A DNA stretch of 5,871 nucleotides from Lentisphaerota bacterium. Its GTDB lineage: Bacteria; Verrucomicrobiota; Kiritimatiellia; RFP12; UBA1067. The number at the start of each line of letters is the position of its first letter. The stretch's first letter is position 1. Under the pieces are notes generated by a model, which was given only the letters and a program-made list of their open reading frames with translations, was not told where the DNA came from and did no database searches. Where the stretch lies: NCBI GenBank assembly GCA_015061765.1, contig SUVZ01000263.1, positions 1-5,871 of the forward strand. The letters are read 5' to 3'. Below are positions 1-5,871 of this stretch, one piece after another. Position numbers and translations under genes: made by a program.

Positions 1-6
1 TATAAT
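1..6 (+). promoter_or_regulatory. Possible -10 box (TATAAT) for the three-gene unit
   Basis: The first six bases are an exact match to the sigma-70 -10 consensus. A start of transcription would fall near base 13 and give a leader of about 40 bases before the ATG at 54. The -35 region lies outside the window, so half of the promoter cannot be seen. The same bases could instead be the tail of an upstream gene: reading from base 1 gives Y-N-P-L-N-D and then a TGA stop at 19-21. The call is therefore weak. Confidence 0.3.
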
Positions 7-42
7 CCGCTCAACGACTGATGAAAAATCCAAAGTAAAAAA

Positions 43-47
43 GGGAG
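43..47 (+). promoter_or_regulatory. Ribosome binding site of the first gene (GGGAG)
   Basis: GGGAG lies six bases before the ATG at 54, within a purine-rich stretch (AAAAAAGGGAG). This is a strong Shine-Dalgarno site with good spacing. It supports 54 as the start, which also places a signal peptide exactly at the N-terminus. Confidence 0.65.
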
Positions 48-53
48 TTAAAC

Positions 54-2264
54 ATGAAATTGCCGGGATGCCTGTTTTTTGTCTTGTCGCTGAATGTCGC
101 TCTTGCAGACGGCGTTGTGACGATTTCCGTTCCGGAAGGGCAACAGGTGACGCTCGAAGAGGCTTTCACAAAGTCCTTTGTGGAAGGTGCTGCGGATTAT
201 GCTGGACTTCTGAAGGCAGACGATTTGATTGTTGCCGGGGCGGGGCGGTTGGTCATCGACAAAGACCTTAAGACGGCCGAATATAAAGGAGAGGTGCATG
301 TAAAGAAGGGGGCTACACTGCGTATCACTATTTCGGGGGCGTTGGGCGATACGGCCAAAGGAACTTTTGTCGAGAATGGTGCAACGCTTGAGACTCTTGC
401 TGACGCGGATAATTCGTTGAGTTTTCGTGACGAGCCATTGGTATTTGCAGGAACCGGGGTGGACGGACAAGGCGCTCTTGTCTCGTTGTCGGAGTCTAAT
501 CAGCGTCAGGGTGCATGGGGCGGGACTGTATTGACGATGACCGGCGATGCAATGATCCGGGTGGCTGCCACAAGGATGAGCGACTTCCCAATACAGTCAA
601 TTAAAAATAATGAAACGATAGATATGAACGGGTATACGCTTACATTTTGCGGACCCGGGACATCGACCTACGGGACGTTGCCGTTGAGGATGAATGTCGT
701 CAATCCCGGACATATCGTTGTAAGCAACAAGCTGACTCTTTCGATTAATGACAGCAATAATCTCGGTGGATCCAGTGAAAATACATTGACAATAGGGAAA
801 ACAGCAAAATTGGATCTTTATAACAGCAAGACTGAAGGAAAAAAAAATTGGACTCTTGTTGTTCCAGAGGATGCGCAGGATAATGCCATTGTCTCTTCTG
901 CCGGTGGTGTGTGGGACGGGCCGGTCAAACGTAGCGACGGCAAGAGGGTCTTTCTTGCGATGGCGACCGATGATTCTGCCGGGAATCGAACAGTTTTCCG
1001 GGAAAGGGTTGATATTGAAGGCGACTTCATAGTGACCAACAATACCAAGTCTGCAAACGGAAATTATCCCAGACCTTTTCTCGCCCTGCATGGAAACGGC
1101 AGTAGAATCGGCGGAAAAACGAGTTTGATGGAGGTGGATGCGGAGTTTGGGGAGACGTCGCCTAACGTGAAGAACATTGAACTGTACAAGGCGTGTCTGT
1201 CGCTGAAGAACAAGAAGTGTCGACTGGATGAATTTGGCAATGCCGGCTTATGGAAGGGATCTAAGGGGTTTTCCGTATGGACGGAGGCCATGGCTTTTTT
1301 CAAAGGTACAGAGTGCATCACGAATTCGGCGGCTTTAGGTCCGGATGACGCTATGACAGCTACGGCGGAACAGTATGGCGAACATACCGTTGTGACATAT
1401 TCGGGATATATATGGAATAACGATTATGCAACCTCAAGCAGAGTGATAACTTTTGTAAACGCTGCTAAAACAGCTTCGGACATAAGCATAATCACGTCAC
1501 CTGACGGCAATAAATTGTCGGTATCGGATGTTCTGGAGACTGGCAAGCCGGAGAATTATCAGGGCGATCAAAGGTGCACGATAACCGGAATGCGTCTCAA
1601 GCCCGGTCCTCACAAGATCGAAATACGGTTGTCGATCTATGGTGGAAATGGAGGTCCGAACGGGAAATTCCCGGGTGACTACGGTATCATGTATCGTTGG
1701 GGCTCATCCACATCTACTTCAACGGACCCCAACGACTATCTGCCGCTTATGGATTCTGGAGACGGCACTCTCTTCACCCGCACGATTCTCGGTAGCGCAG
1801 ATTACGACATGCTTGGATTCGGAGGTGAGACGCAGTTTTTGCCGTTGCAATCGGTATCCGGAGATGAAGATTCGTCACTTGTGCTTTCCGGCAGATATTC
1901 AATTGTGACCGTGAAGGGACCGTTCCATGTTGTAAACAATGCGCTCCCAGGTTGCTTGGCCAGTATATTCTCCGTAAGTGAGCGGATTGAATGTGAAGCT
2001 CAGGATGTTGTTTCGGGCCGACACCTTGTCGTCACGGGTGCGCTTGATTTCGCGGATGGATGCACAGTTTCCATTCAGCCGGGATTCAAGGATATCCCCA
2101 CCGGAGACGGTTATGTGATCGCTGAGAGTACCGAGTCTATTTCGGGTCTTCCCATGCTTGAGACGGCAACGGGACCTCGTGAAGTCACAATCTCCGTTTC
2201 AGAGGACCGTAAGCGGCTTCTTATGAAGGTCAAGACGTTCGGCACGGTCATTTCGGTGCGGTAA
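54..2264 (+). CDS. Secreted beta-strand-rich surface protein with PA14-like module
   Basis: This is a 736-residue exported protein with no recognisable catalytic motif. Residues 1-18 form a signal peptide (short basic start, hydrophobic core LFFVLSL, probable cleavage ALA|DG). Residues about 60-115 hold short beta-strand units of the form V-x-x-GATL (KGATLRITISGALGD, VENGATLETL), as in autotransporter-type or beta-helix passengers. The phrase IDMNGYTLTF (189-198) is another beta-helix-type unit. Residues about 445-578 resemble a PA14/GLEYA-like module: VTYSGYIWNN, then LKPGPHKIEIRLSIYGGNGG, a Ser/Thr loop (551-557), and PLMDSGDGTLF. Beta-rich sequence continues to the end, with no outer-membrane barrel, LPXTG or PEP-CTERM-type tail, so anchoring is unknown. 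The start at 54 is fixed by the Shine-Dalgarno site and signal peptide. The gene is followed within about 8 bases by a glycosidase gene. From this context and from PA14-like domains that bind sugars, I infer a role in surface display or glycan binding. This is not demonstrated. The ORF is intact, but contains an A9 run at 839-847. Confidence 0.85.
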   Translation: MKLPGCLFFVLSLNVALADGVVTISVPEGQQVTLEEAFTKSFVEGAADYAGLLKADDLIVAGAGRLVIDKDLKTAEYKGEVHVKKGATLRITISGALGDTAKGTFVENGATLETLADADNSLSFRDEPLVFAGTGVDGQGALVSLSESNQRQGAWGGTVLTMTGDAMIRVAATRMSDFPIQSIKNNETIDMNGYTLTFCGPGTSTYGTLPLRMNVVNPGHIVVSNKLTLSINDSNNLGGSSENTLTIGKTAKLDLYNSKTEGKKNWTLVVPEDAQDNAIVSSAGGVWDGPVKRSDGKRVFLAMATDDSAGNRTVFRERVDIEGDFIVTNNTKSANGNYPRPFLALHGNGSRIGGKTSLMEVDAEFGETSPNVKNIELYKACLSLKNKKCRLDEFGNAGLWKGSKGFSVWTEAMAFFKGTECITNSAALGPDDAMTATAEQYGEHTVVTYSGYIWNNDYATSSRVITFVNAAKTASDISIITSPDGNKLSVSDVLETGKPENYQGDQRCTITGMRLKPGPHKIEIRLSIYGGNGGPNGKFPGDYGIMYRWGSSTSTSTDPNDYLPLMDSGDGTLFTRTILGSADYDMLGFGGETQFLPLQSVSGDEDSSLVLSGRYSIVTVKGPFHVVNNALPGCLASIFSVSERIECEAQDVVSGRHLVVTGALDFADGCTVSIQPGFKDIPTGDGYVIAESTESISGLPMLETATGPREVTISVSEDRKRLLMKVKTFGTVISVR
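839..847 (+). repeat. A9 homopolymer inside the surface-protein gene
   Basis: Nine consecutive adenines encode the end of Gly262, then Lys-Lys and part of Asn265. The run keeps the reading frame open as given. Runs of this length can slip during replication or transcription, so the surface protein could be made in truncated form in some cells. Lysine-rich coding alone could also explain it. Confidence 0.8.
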
Positions 2265-2266
2265 GG
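2263..2266 (+). promoter_or_regulatory. Ribosome binding site deciding the start of the GH42-like gene
   Basis: AAGG overlaps the TAA stop of the preceding gene (2262-2264). It lies 3 bases before the ATG at 2270, 6 before the ATG at 2273, and 15 before the ATG at 2282. The six-base spacing favours 2273. A TTG at 2267 directly abuts the site and is not a likely start. Sharing of the stop codon and binding site suggests translational coupling. Confidence 0.45.
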
Positions 2267-2272
2267 TTGATG

Positions 2273-4624
2273 ATGATACGTATGAAAACAGGTTTGGGTA
2301 TCTGGGTTGTAGCGGTTGTCGGGTTGCTGTCGTTTGCGATTTCGGCAGATGTGGTAATGGATGAGCCGGTGTGGCCGGTGCTTAAACCGGAATATCTCGA
2401 CCGCGAGCTTCGTCATGGGGAATGGGACTGGGCGTTGCACGGATTTGACGAAGTCCCGCAATTTTCGGTGGCGAGAGATGAAAGGTATGGTGCCCATTTC
2501 ACATTGAACGGCAAACCGTTCTATCCGCTGTGGGGATGGGTTAAGGCACAACACCGCCCGGATCAGTTGCCGTCGCTGGGTTCAATCGAGCTTGATTTGC
2601 AGACGATGTTTCTGCGTCAGCATAAATGGTGGCCTCGCGGAACGGAAATCAACACTGAAGTGTTCGAGCGCGTTGCAGAGCAGAATTTCCGGGTGAACAC
2701 GAATTCGTATTTCATGCTCGAAATCGATCTGTATCCGCCCAAGGATTTCATTGAAGAGTTCCCGGATGAAATGTGCCGTGATGACAAGGGAAATGTCAAC
2801 CGCGATGATGCAAACGGCATAAACTATTCGTTTGCTTCGGAAGTCGCTGCTCGGAGAATGGAGAATGTGCTTAAAAGGGTGATCAACTTCGTCGAGAACA
2901 GACCCTGGGGACGGCGGATAGCGGGCTATCGGATCAATTCAGGAACGACACTTGAATGGCTTCATTGGTATCGTGGAGGCATAGTGGACTTTTCGAAGCC
3001 TTGCAGGGAAGGTTTTGAACGGTTCTGCAGGAAGCACTATCCTGAGATAAAGGATTTCTCTATCCCGTCACAGATGGAGCGTTCTGCATCGGATGGAGAT
3101 ATGCTGCTTTGGAATGCCAAGGATCATTTACGCGTCGTGGCATGGCACGAGTATGTTTCGGAAATGGTTTCGACTATGCTTATAAGGATGTGTGCAGCGG
3201 CAAAATCCAAGCTTGCTGAACTTGGCAGGAAGAAACTTGTGGGTACCTATTACGGATATGTCGTCAATGCGCCCGGTTACGGGGATAGGCAAAGGTACGG
3301 TCATTATGCGCTCAAGAGGGTGATTGAATCACGGGCGGTGGATTTTCTTCTGTCTCCTCCGGAGTACTCCACGCGCACTCCGGGTAATGCTATGATTGAT
3401 ATGAAGCCGTATGCCACGTTGAGCGCTAACGGAATTGTAAGCATCGTGGAGAATGACATCCGCACCGCACACAGCGCTCATCTTAGGCCGCCTGTGAGTG
3501 CGGCACATCAAGCTCCTACACATAAGCTTTCCCTCTCGCACATCAGGCGGAACATGGCTGTATCGCTGTGTCGCAATCAGCCGCTTTCGCTTTTTGACAT
3601 ATTTTCAGGCGTGGCCTATGATTTCCCGGAATCGAGAAGGGATATCGCGCTGATGCGGGCACTTGGGAAATACTGCATGGAGCGTCAAGTCAGCCGTTCT
3701 GCCGAAGTTGCAATTTTAGTAAGTGAACGTACTGTGACTGCGCTCGGCGCAACTGACAGGGCTCCATGCCGGATGGCACCGGTGGCCCCGTTCCAGCGAT
3801 ATAGACCGGACGGTACTGTTGAGATGATGCGGTTTCCGGCTCCTGTGCCGTGGTATGACACGCATATGTGGAATATGTCGCGATGGGGGCGCGCGGGTGC
3901 GCCTGTTGATTATCTCCTTGCGGAAGAACTTGACGGAAAGTCGGGCGATTACAAATTGTATGTGTTTCCGAACGCCTGGAAATACGATGAATCGCTTGCG
4001 TCGTCTGTAGCGAAGCTTCGTGAACGGAATTGCACGATCATGTGGTTCTATGCTCCCGGATTCGTATCTATTGAAGGCAATTCGACAGAGGGCATGGATC
4101 GGCTTACCGGTATGCATTTTGAGCGGATTCCTGACAAGACCTCCGCAGAACTTCAGATGTCCGATGGTCGCAAAATGGGCGTCCCAGACAAAGTGTTCGA
4201 GCCAATGTTCCGTTGCGTGTCCGAAGGTGCTGATATTATCGGTCGCTACGCTAACGGCGACGCTGGGGCGACGGTTCTCTCTACCGGTAAGGCTAAGAGC
4301 GTGTTTTGCGGCACGTGGCGTCCGGATGTGAAATTTCTTGCTGAAGTCGAGAGTATGGCCGGAGTGCACCGTTTCAGCGATACAGACGATCCCGTCGAGG
4401 CGAATTCGCGATTGGTTACGCTTCATGCGCGTCGGGCGGGGCGCAAGACGCTCAAGCTTCCGCGAAAGACGGGCGTTGTTGATGTGTTTGAACGGAAGAT
4501 TATTGCCAAGAACGTGGATTCGTTCTCTTTTGAAGCGGAACTTCATTCGTCGCATCTCTTCTATTATGGGGAAGATGCCGCAAAAGTGCTGGAAATGCTC
4601 GAGGATGTGAAATGGGTAGAGTGA
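2273..4624 (+). CDS. Secreted GH42-like (clan GH-A) glycoside hydrolase
   Basis: This is a probable retaining glycosidase of about 783 residues, exported to the periplasm or surface. Numbering is from the ATG at 2273. Residues 1-25 are a signal peptide (hydrophobic WVVAVVGLLSFA, cleavage ISA|DVV). Residues about 78-440 fit a TIM barrel, opening with HFTLNGKPFYPLWGW. GYRINSGTTLEW ends the likely strand 4, with Glu228 as candidate acid/base. SIVENDIRT offers Glu393 as candidate nucleophile. Residues about 475-700 resemble the glutamine-amidotransferase-like domain B of GH42 beta-galactosidases (VAILVSERT, then APVDYLLAEEL, DYKLYVFPNAW and WFYAPGF). Residues about 708-768 look like a small C-terminal beta domain (RLVTLHA, KTLKLPRK). 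The overall size matches GH42. Unlike most GH-A enzymes, the candidate acid/base follows Leu, not Asn, so the family is uncertain and the substrate is unknown. It is tightly packed between the surface-protein gene and the GH43 gene, which supports a shared glycan-degrading role. Alternative starts are 2270 and 2282; all keep the signal peptide. Confidence 0.8.
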   Translation: MIRMKTGLGIWVVAVVGLLSFAISADVVMDEPVWPVLKPEYLDRELRHGEWDWALHGFDEVPQFSVARDERYGAHFTLNGKPFYPLWGWVKAQHRPDQLPSLGSIELDLQTMFLRQHKWWPRGTEINTEVFERVAEQNFRVNTNSYFMLEIDLYPPKDFIEEFPDEMCRDDKGNVNRDDANGINYSFASEVAARRMENVLKRVINFVENRPWGRRIAGYRINSGTTLEWLHWYRGGIVDFSKPCREGFERFCRKHYPEIKDFSIPSQMERSASDGDMLLWNAKDHLRVVAWHEYVSEMVSTMLIRMCAAAKSKLAELGRKKLVGTYYGYVVNAPGYGDRQRYGHYALKRVIESRAVDFLLSPPEYSTRTPGNAMIDMKPYATLSANGIVSIVENDIRTAHSAHLRPPVSAAHQAPTHKLSLSHIRRNMAVSLCRNQPLSLFDIFSGVAYDFPESRRDIALMRALGKYCMERQVSRSAEVAILVSERTVTALGATDRAPCRMAPVAPFQRYRPDGTVEMMRFPAPVPWYDTHMWNMSRWGRAGAPVDYLLAEELDGKSGDYKLYVFPNAWKYDESLASSVAKLRERNCTIMWFYAPGFVSIEGNSTEGMDRLTGMHFERIPDKTSAELQMSDGRKMGVPDKVFEPMFRCVSEGADIIGRYANGDAGATVLSTGKAKSVFCGTWRPDVKFLAEVESMAGVHRFSDTDDPVEANSRLVTLHARRAGRKTLKLPRKTGVVDVFERKIIAKNVDSFSFEAELHSSHLFYYGEDAAKVLEMLEDVKWVE
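4601..4604 (+). promoter_or_regulatory. Ribosome binding site of the GH43 gene, inside the preceding gene
   Basis: GAGG lies seven bases before the ATG at 4612, within the last codons of the GH42-like gene. It supports 4612 as the start and a 13-base overlap (4612-4624) of the two genes in different frames. This layout is typical of translational coupling within one mRNA. Confidence 0.55.
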
Positions 4625-5592
4625 TTGTTTTCTGTCTTTTGATGGCGTTTGCCGTCGACTCGCTTCAAGCCAACAATCCGATTCTTCCGGACTGGTATGC
4701 CGATCCGCAGATACGGCTTTACGGCGATACATACTGGATGTTTCCTACACCATCTAAAGAATTCAAGGAACAGATATATCTGGATGCGTTTTCTTCCAAA
4801 GATTTGAAGACGTGGAAGAAGCATCCGAACATTATGACGACAAACGCATTTCCATGGGCGAAAGGGGCGATATGGGCACCGGATGCGATTGAGAAGGGCG
4901 GACGATATTACATATTCTTCGGCGCCAACAATGCGTATCCGATAGATCGAGCGAAAAGGGATTTCCGCCTAAGCGACAGGTTTGATCTCTCAAAGCGCGG
5001 TGGTATCGGGGTTGGTGTTGCAGACAGGCCTGAAGGTCCGTATCGAGATCTCATAGGCAAACCTCTGATAGAAGAGTTCTGGAACGCCGCTCAGCCGATA
5101 GACCAGTACGTGTTTGAATACAAGGGGGAATGGTATATGGTGTACGGAGGCTGGAAACGATGCAATCTTGTGAAGCTTGCCGACGATTTCAAGTCGCTGA
5201 AGGCATTCCCTGATGGAAGTATGTGGCGTGACTTCACTCCGGAGGATTATACAGAAGGGCCTGTCGTTTTTGAGCGCAAAGGGGTATGGTATTTCATGTA
5301 TTCCGTCGGTGCGTGGACACGAGACAACTACAGGGTGAACTACTCGACAGCAGCTTCTCCGCTTGGACCTTATACTTTCAGAGGTGAGGTTTTGTCTTCG
5401 CAGCGTCCTGTTGCCACTGGCGCGGGACACCATTCGGTGATTTGCATCCCGGGTACAGATGATTGGTATATCTGTTATCACAGGCGTCCGATTCCGAGTC
5501 TGTCTCGCCATCACCGTGTAACATGCATTGATCGCATGTATTTCAATGATGATGGAAGTATAAAACCCGTGGTTATGACTTCACATCCATAA
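4612..5592 (+). CDS. Secreted GH43 glycosidase (arabinosidase/xylosidase type)
   Basis: This 326-residue exported protein is a single-domain glycoside hydrolase family 43 enzyme, a five-bladed beta-propeller that hydrolyses arabinosyl or xylosyl linkages with inversion. Residues 1-20 are a signal peptide (VIVFCLLMAFAV, cleavage near LQA|NN). The three expected acids are present: Asp31 in PDWYADPQI (general base), Asp164 in QPIDQYVF (pKa modulator), and Glu215 in YTEGPVVF (general acid). Other family signatures are GAIWAPDAI (86-94), GIGVGVADRPEGPY (131-144), the GAGHHSV histidines (270-276) and WYICYHRRP near residue 290. The close HHRVTCIDRMYFNDDGSIKP (300-319) marks the end of the catalytic domain. 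There is no carbohydrate-binding module after it. A charged stretch at about 110-129 looks like an insertion between blades. Fold and family are confident; the exact sugar and linkage cannot be told. It is probably co-transcribed with, and coupled to, the GH42-like gene it overlaps. Confidence 0.93.
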   Translation: MGRVIVFCLLMAFAVDSLQANNPILPDWYADPQIRLYGDTYWMFPTPSKEFKEQIYLDAFSSKDLKTWKKHPNIMTTNAFPWAKGAIWAPDAIEKGGRYYIFFGANNAYPIDRAKRDFRLSDRFDLSKRGGIGVGVADRPEGPYRDLIGKPLIEEFWNAAQPIDQYVFEYKGEWYMVYGGWKRCNLVKLADDFKSLKAFPDGSMWRDFTPEDYTEGPVVFERKGVWYFMYSVGAWTRDNYRVNYSTAASPLGPYTFRGEVLSSQRPVATGAGHHSVICIPGTDDWYICYHRRPIPSLSRHHRVTCIDRMYFNDDGSIKPVVMTSHP

Positions 5593-5596
5593 ATGG

Positions 5597-5628
5597 TTTA
5601 TTTAACCTAACTTCGACAGTTGAATAAA
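5597..5628 (+). terminator. AT-rich hairpin after the GH43 gene, possible weak terminator
   Basis: TTTATTTAAC (5597-5606) pairs with GTTGAATAAA (5619-5628) over ten positions, including one G-T wobble, around a 12-base loop. It begins four bases after the GH43 stop codon, the right place for a 3' end signal. The stem is poor in G and C, and no T-run follows directly. The nearest T6 is at 5668-5673, about 40 bases on. It may be an mRNA 3' stabilising stem or a factor-assisted terminator rather than a classic intrinsic one. Confidence 0.4.
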
Positions 5629-5667
5629 TGGATTTGTGCATTGTGATGTAGAGCAGATTAACGGCGC

Positions 5668-5687
5668 TTTTTTATTATATTATTTTT
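5668..5687 (+). other. A/T-only tract with mirror symmetry upstream of the last gene
   Basis: Twenty bases contain only A and T. Bases 5669-5687 read the same in both directions on one strand (five T, ATTATATTA, five T), a perfect 19-base mirror repeat centred at 5678. Relative to the predicted transcription start near 5737 it lies at about -50 to -69, so part of it could act as an UP element or a bendable protein-binding site. A weak five-pair stem (AGAGC 5650-5654 with GCTTT 5666-5670) precedes it, so part of the T-run could also assist termination. Confidence 0.35.
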
Positions 5688-5721
5688 GCGTGATTATTAC
5701 TGTGTTTTGGGATGGAATTTC

Positions 5722-5730
5722 TGATACAAT
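5722..5730 (+). promoter_or_regulatory. Extended -10 promoter (TG-N-TACAAT) for the last gene
   Basis: TGATACAAT contains a TACAAT -10 box (5725-5730, one mismatch from consensus) preceded by the TG of an extended -10 element. Transcription would start near 5737, leaving about 32 bases of leader before the ATG at 5769. No good -35 hexamer is found 16-18 bases upstream (TGTGTT/GTGTTT region at 5701-5707), which is common for extended -10 promoters. Confidence 0.45.
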
Positions 5731-5753
5731 CTTATGCATAAAAACAAAATTTC

Positions 5754-5758
5754 AGGAG
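5754..5758 (+). promoter_or_regulatory. Ribosome binding site of the last gene (AGGAG)
   Basis: AGGAG is a near-ideal Shine-Dalgarno sequence ten bases before the ATG at 5769. It supports that codon as the start of the partial gene. Confidence 0.65.
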
Positions 5759-5768
5759 TGTTCTTTGC

Positions 5769-5871
5769 ATGAATAAAAGAGTGGTCTTCATGGCGGTTGC
5801 AATGCCGCTTGTTTCCGTTGTCGCGGAAGTTAACCCTGTTGACACGCGATGGACGTTCGGTGCGCACGAGC
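5769..5871 (+). CDS. N-terminus of an exported protein, cut by window end
   Basis: Thirty-four complete codons are visible before the window ends with the frame still open. Residues 1-19 look like a signal peptide (MNKR start, hydrophobic VVFMAVAMPLVSVV, probable cleavage VVA|EV). The mature protein then begins EVNPVDTRWTFGAHE, which I do not recognise. The start is supported by AGGAG at 5754-5758 and a plausible extended -10 promoter, and the frame has no stop. Because it follows two secreted glycosidases in the same direction it may be another enzyme or binding protein of the same glycan system. That is a guess from position. The separate promoter and 176-base gap suggest that it can be transcribed independently. 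Confidence 0.7.
   Translation, partial: MNKRVVFMAVAMPLVSVVAEVNPVDTRWTFGAHE

Noticed and set aside
2..271. A + strand frame open from the window edge to 271 overlapping the first gene.
   Set aside because: Its product is dominated by Cys and Arg (CRSCRRRC-like), and it overlaps the signal peptide and N-terminus of a well-supported gene in another frame.
54..2264. Reading the first protein as a pectate lyase or other beta-helix enzyme.
   Set aside because: No catalytic motif was found. The beta-strand units resemble structural repeats, and a large part of the chain is PA14-like rather than helix.
2111..2554. A 147-codon minus-strand open frame spanning the junction of the first two genes.
   Set aside because: It is antisense to coding sequence on both sides, and its composition (Arg, His, Pro rich) is that of a shadow frame.
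3716..4732. A 338-codon open frame on the minus strand.
   Set aside because: It runs antisense across the end of the GH42-like gene and the start of the GH43 gene, both with clear domains. Its product is rich in Arg, His, Lys and Pro with no domain or signal peptide, as expected of a shadow frame.
5160..5260. Possible inactive GH43 because the modulator motif reads IDQ rather than IDP.
   Set aside because: Asp164 itself is present, along with Asp31 and Glu215. QPIDQYVF is, as I recall it, the usual form in this GH43 subgroup, so no loss of function is implied.
4990..5514. A 174-codon minus-strand open frame inside the GH43 gene.
   Set aside because: It is fully antisense to conserved GH43 motifs, with a basic composition and no recognisable domain.
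1..5871. Searched for tRNA, rRNA, CRISPR arrays, insertion-sequence ends and transposase or integrase coding.
   Set aside because: No cloverleaf, regularly spaced repeats, terminal inverted repeats or mobile-element motifs were seen by eye. The coding density leaves little room outside 5593-5768.

Overview
This window looks like part of a polysaccharide-utilisation region in a Gram-negative bacterium of the PVC group. My best guess is a gut-type Kiritimatiellae/Verrucomicrobiota or Lentisphaerae lineage. The reasons are: (1) every protein whose N-terminus is visible carries an export signal; (2) gene 1 has the style of the beta-strand-rich surface proteins, with a PA14-like module near the C-terminus, that I associate with those lineages; (3) gene 2 is a divergent GH42-like clan GH-A enzyme of a type I associate with Lentisphaerae and Verrucomicrobia; (4) translation starts have purine-rich Shine-Dalgarno sites, unlike typical Bacteroidetes, and no SusC/SusD pair is present. 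This placement is inference from protein style. No rRNA or marker gene is in the window.

Layout, all on the + strand. Positions 1-53 are a short leader with a TATAAT hexamer at the very edge and a good ribosome binding site. Positions 54-2264 encode a 736-residue secreted beta-rich protein. About 8 bases later a large secreted glycoside hydrolase-like protein begins (start at 2273, end 4624). Its last 13 bases overlap the start of a secreted GH43 glycosidase (4612-5592). The tight spacing suggests that these three genes form one transcription unit. Positions 5593-5768 are non-coding: an AT-rich hairpin just after the GH43 stop, an A/T mirror-symmetric tract, and an extended -10 promoter. They lead into a fourth gene (5769 onward), which has a signal peptide and is cut by the window end.

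How the genes may work together (inference): the GH43 enzyme has all three family catalytic carboxylates and probably removes arabinose or xylose side groups. The GH42-like enzyme probably attacks a different glycosidic bond, possibly a galactoside, though its catalytic motif is unusual. The first protein is non-enzymatic as far as I can see, and may hold or bind glycan at the cell surface. The substrate cannot be named from this sequence.

No RNA gene, insertion sequence, CRISPR array or integrase was seen. The most interesting points are the atypical acid/base motif of gene 2 and the pairing of a beta-repeat/PA14-like protein, rather than SusCD, with two glycosidases.
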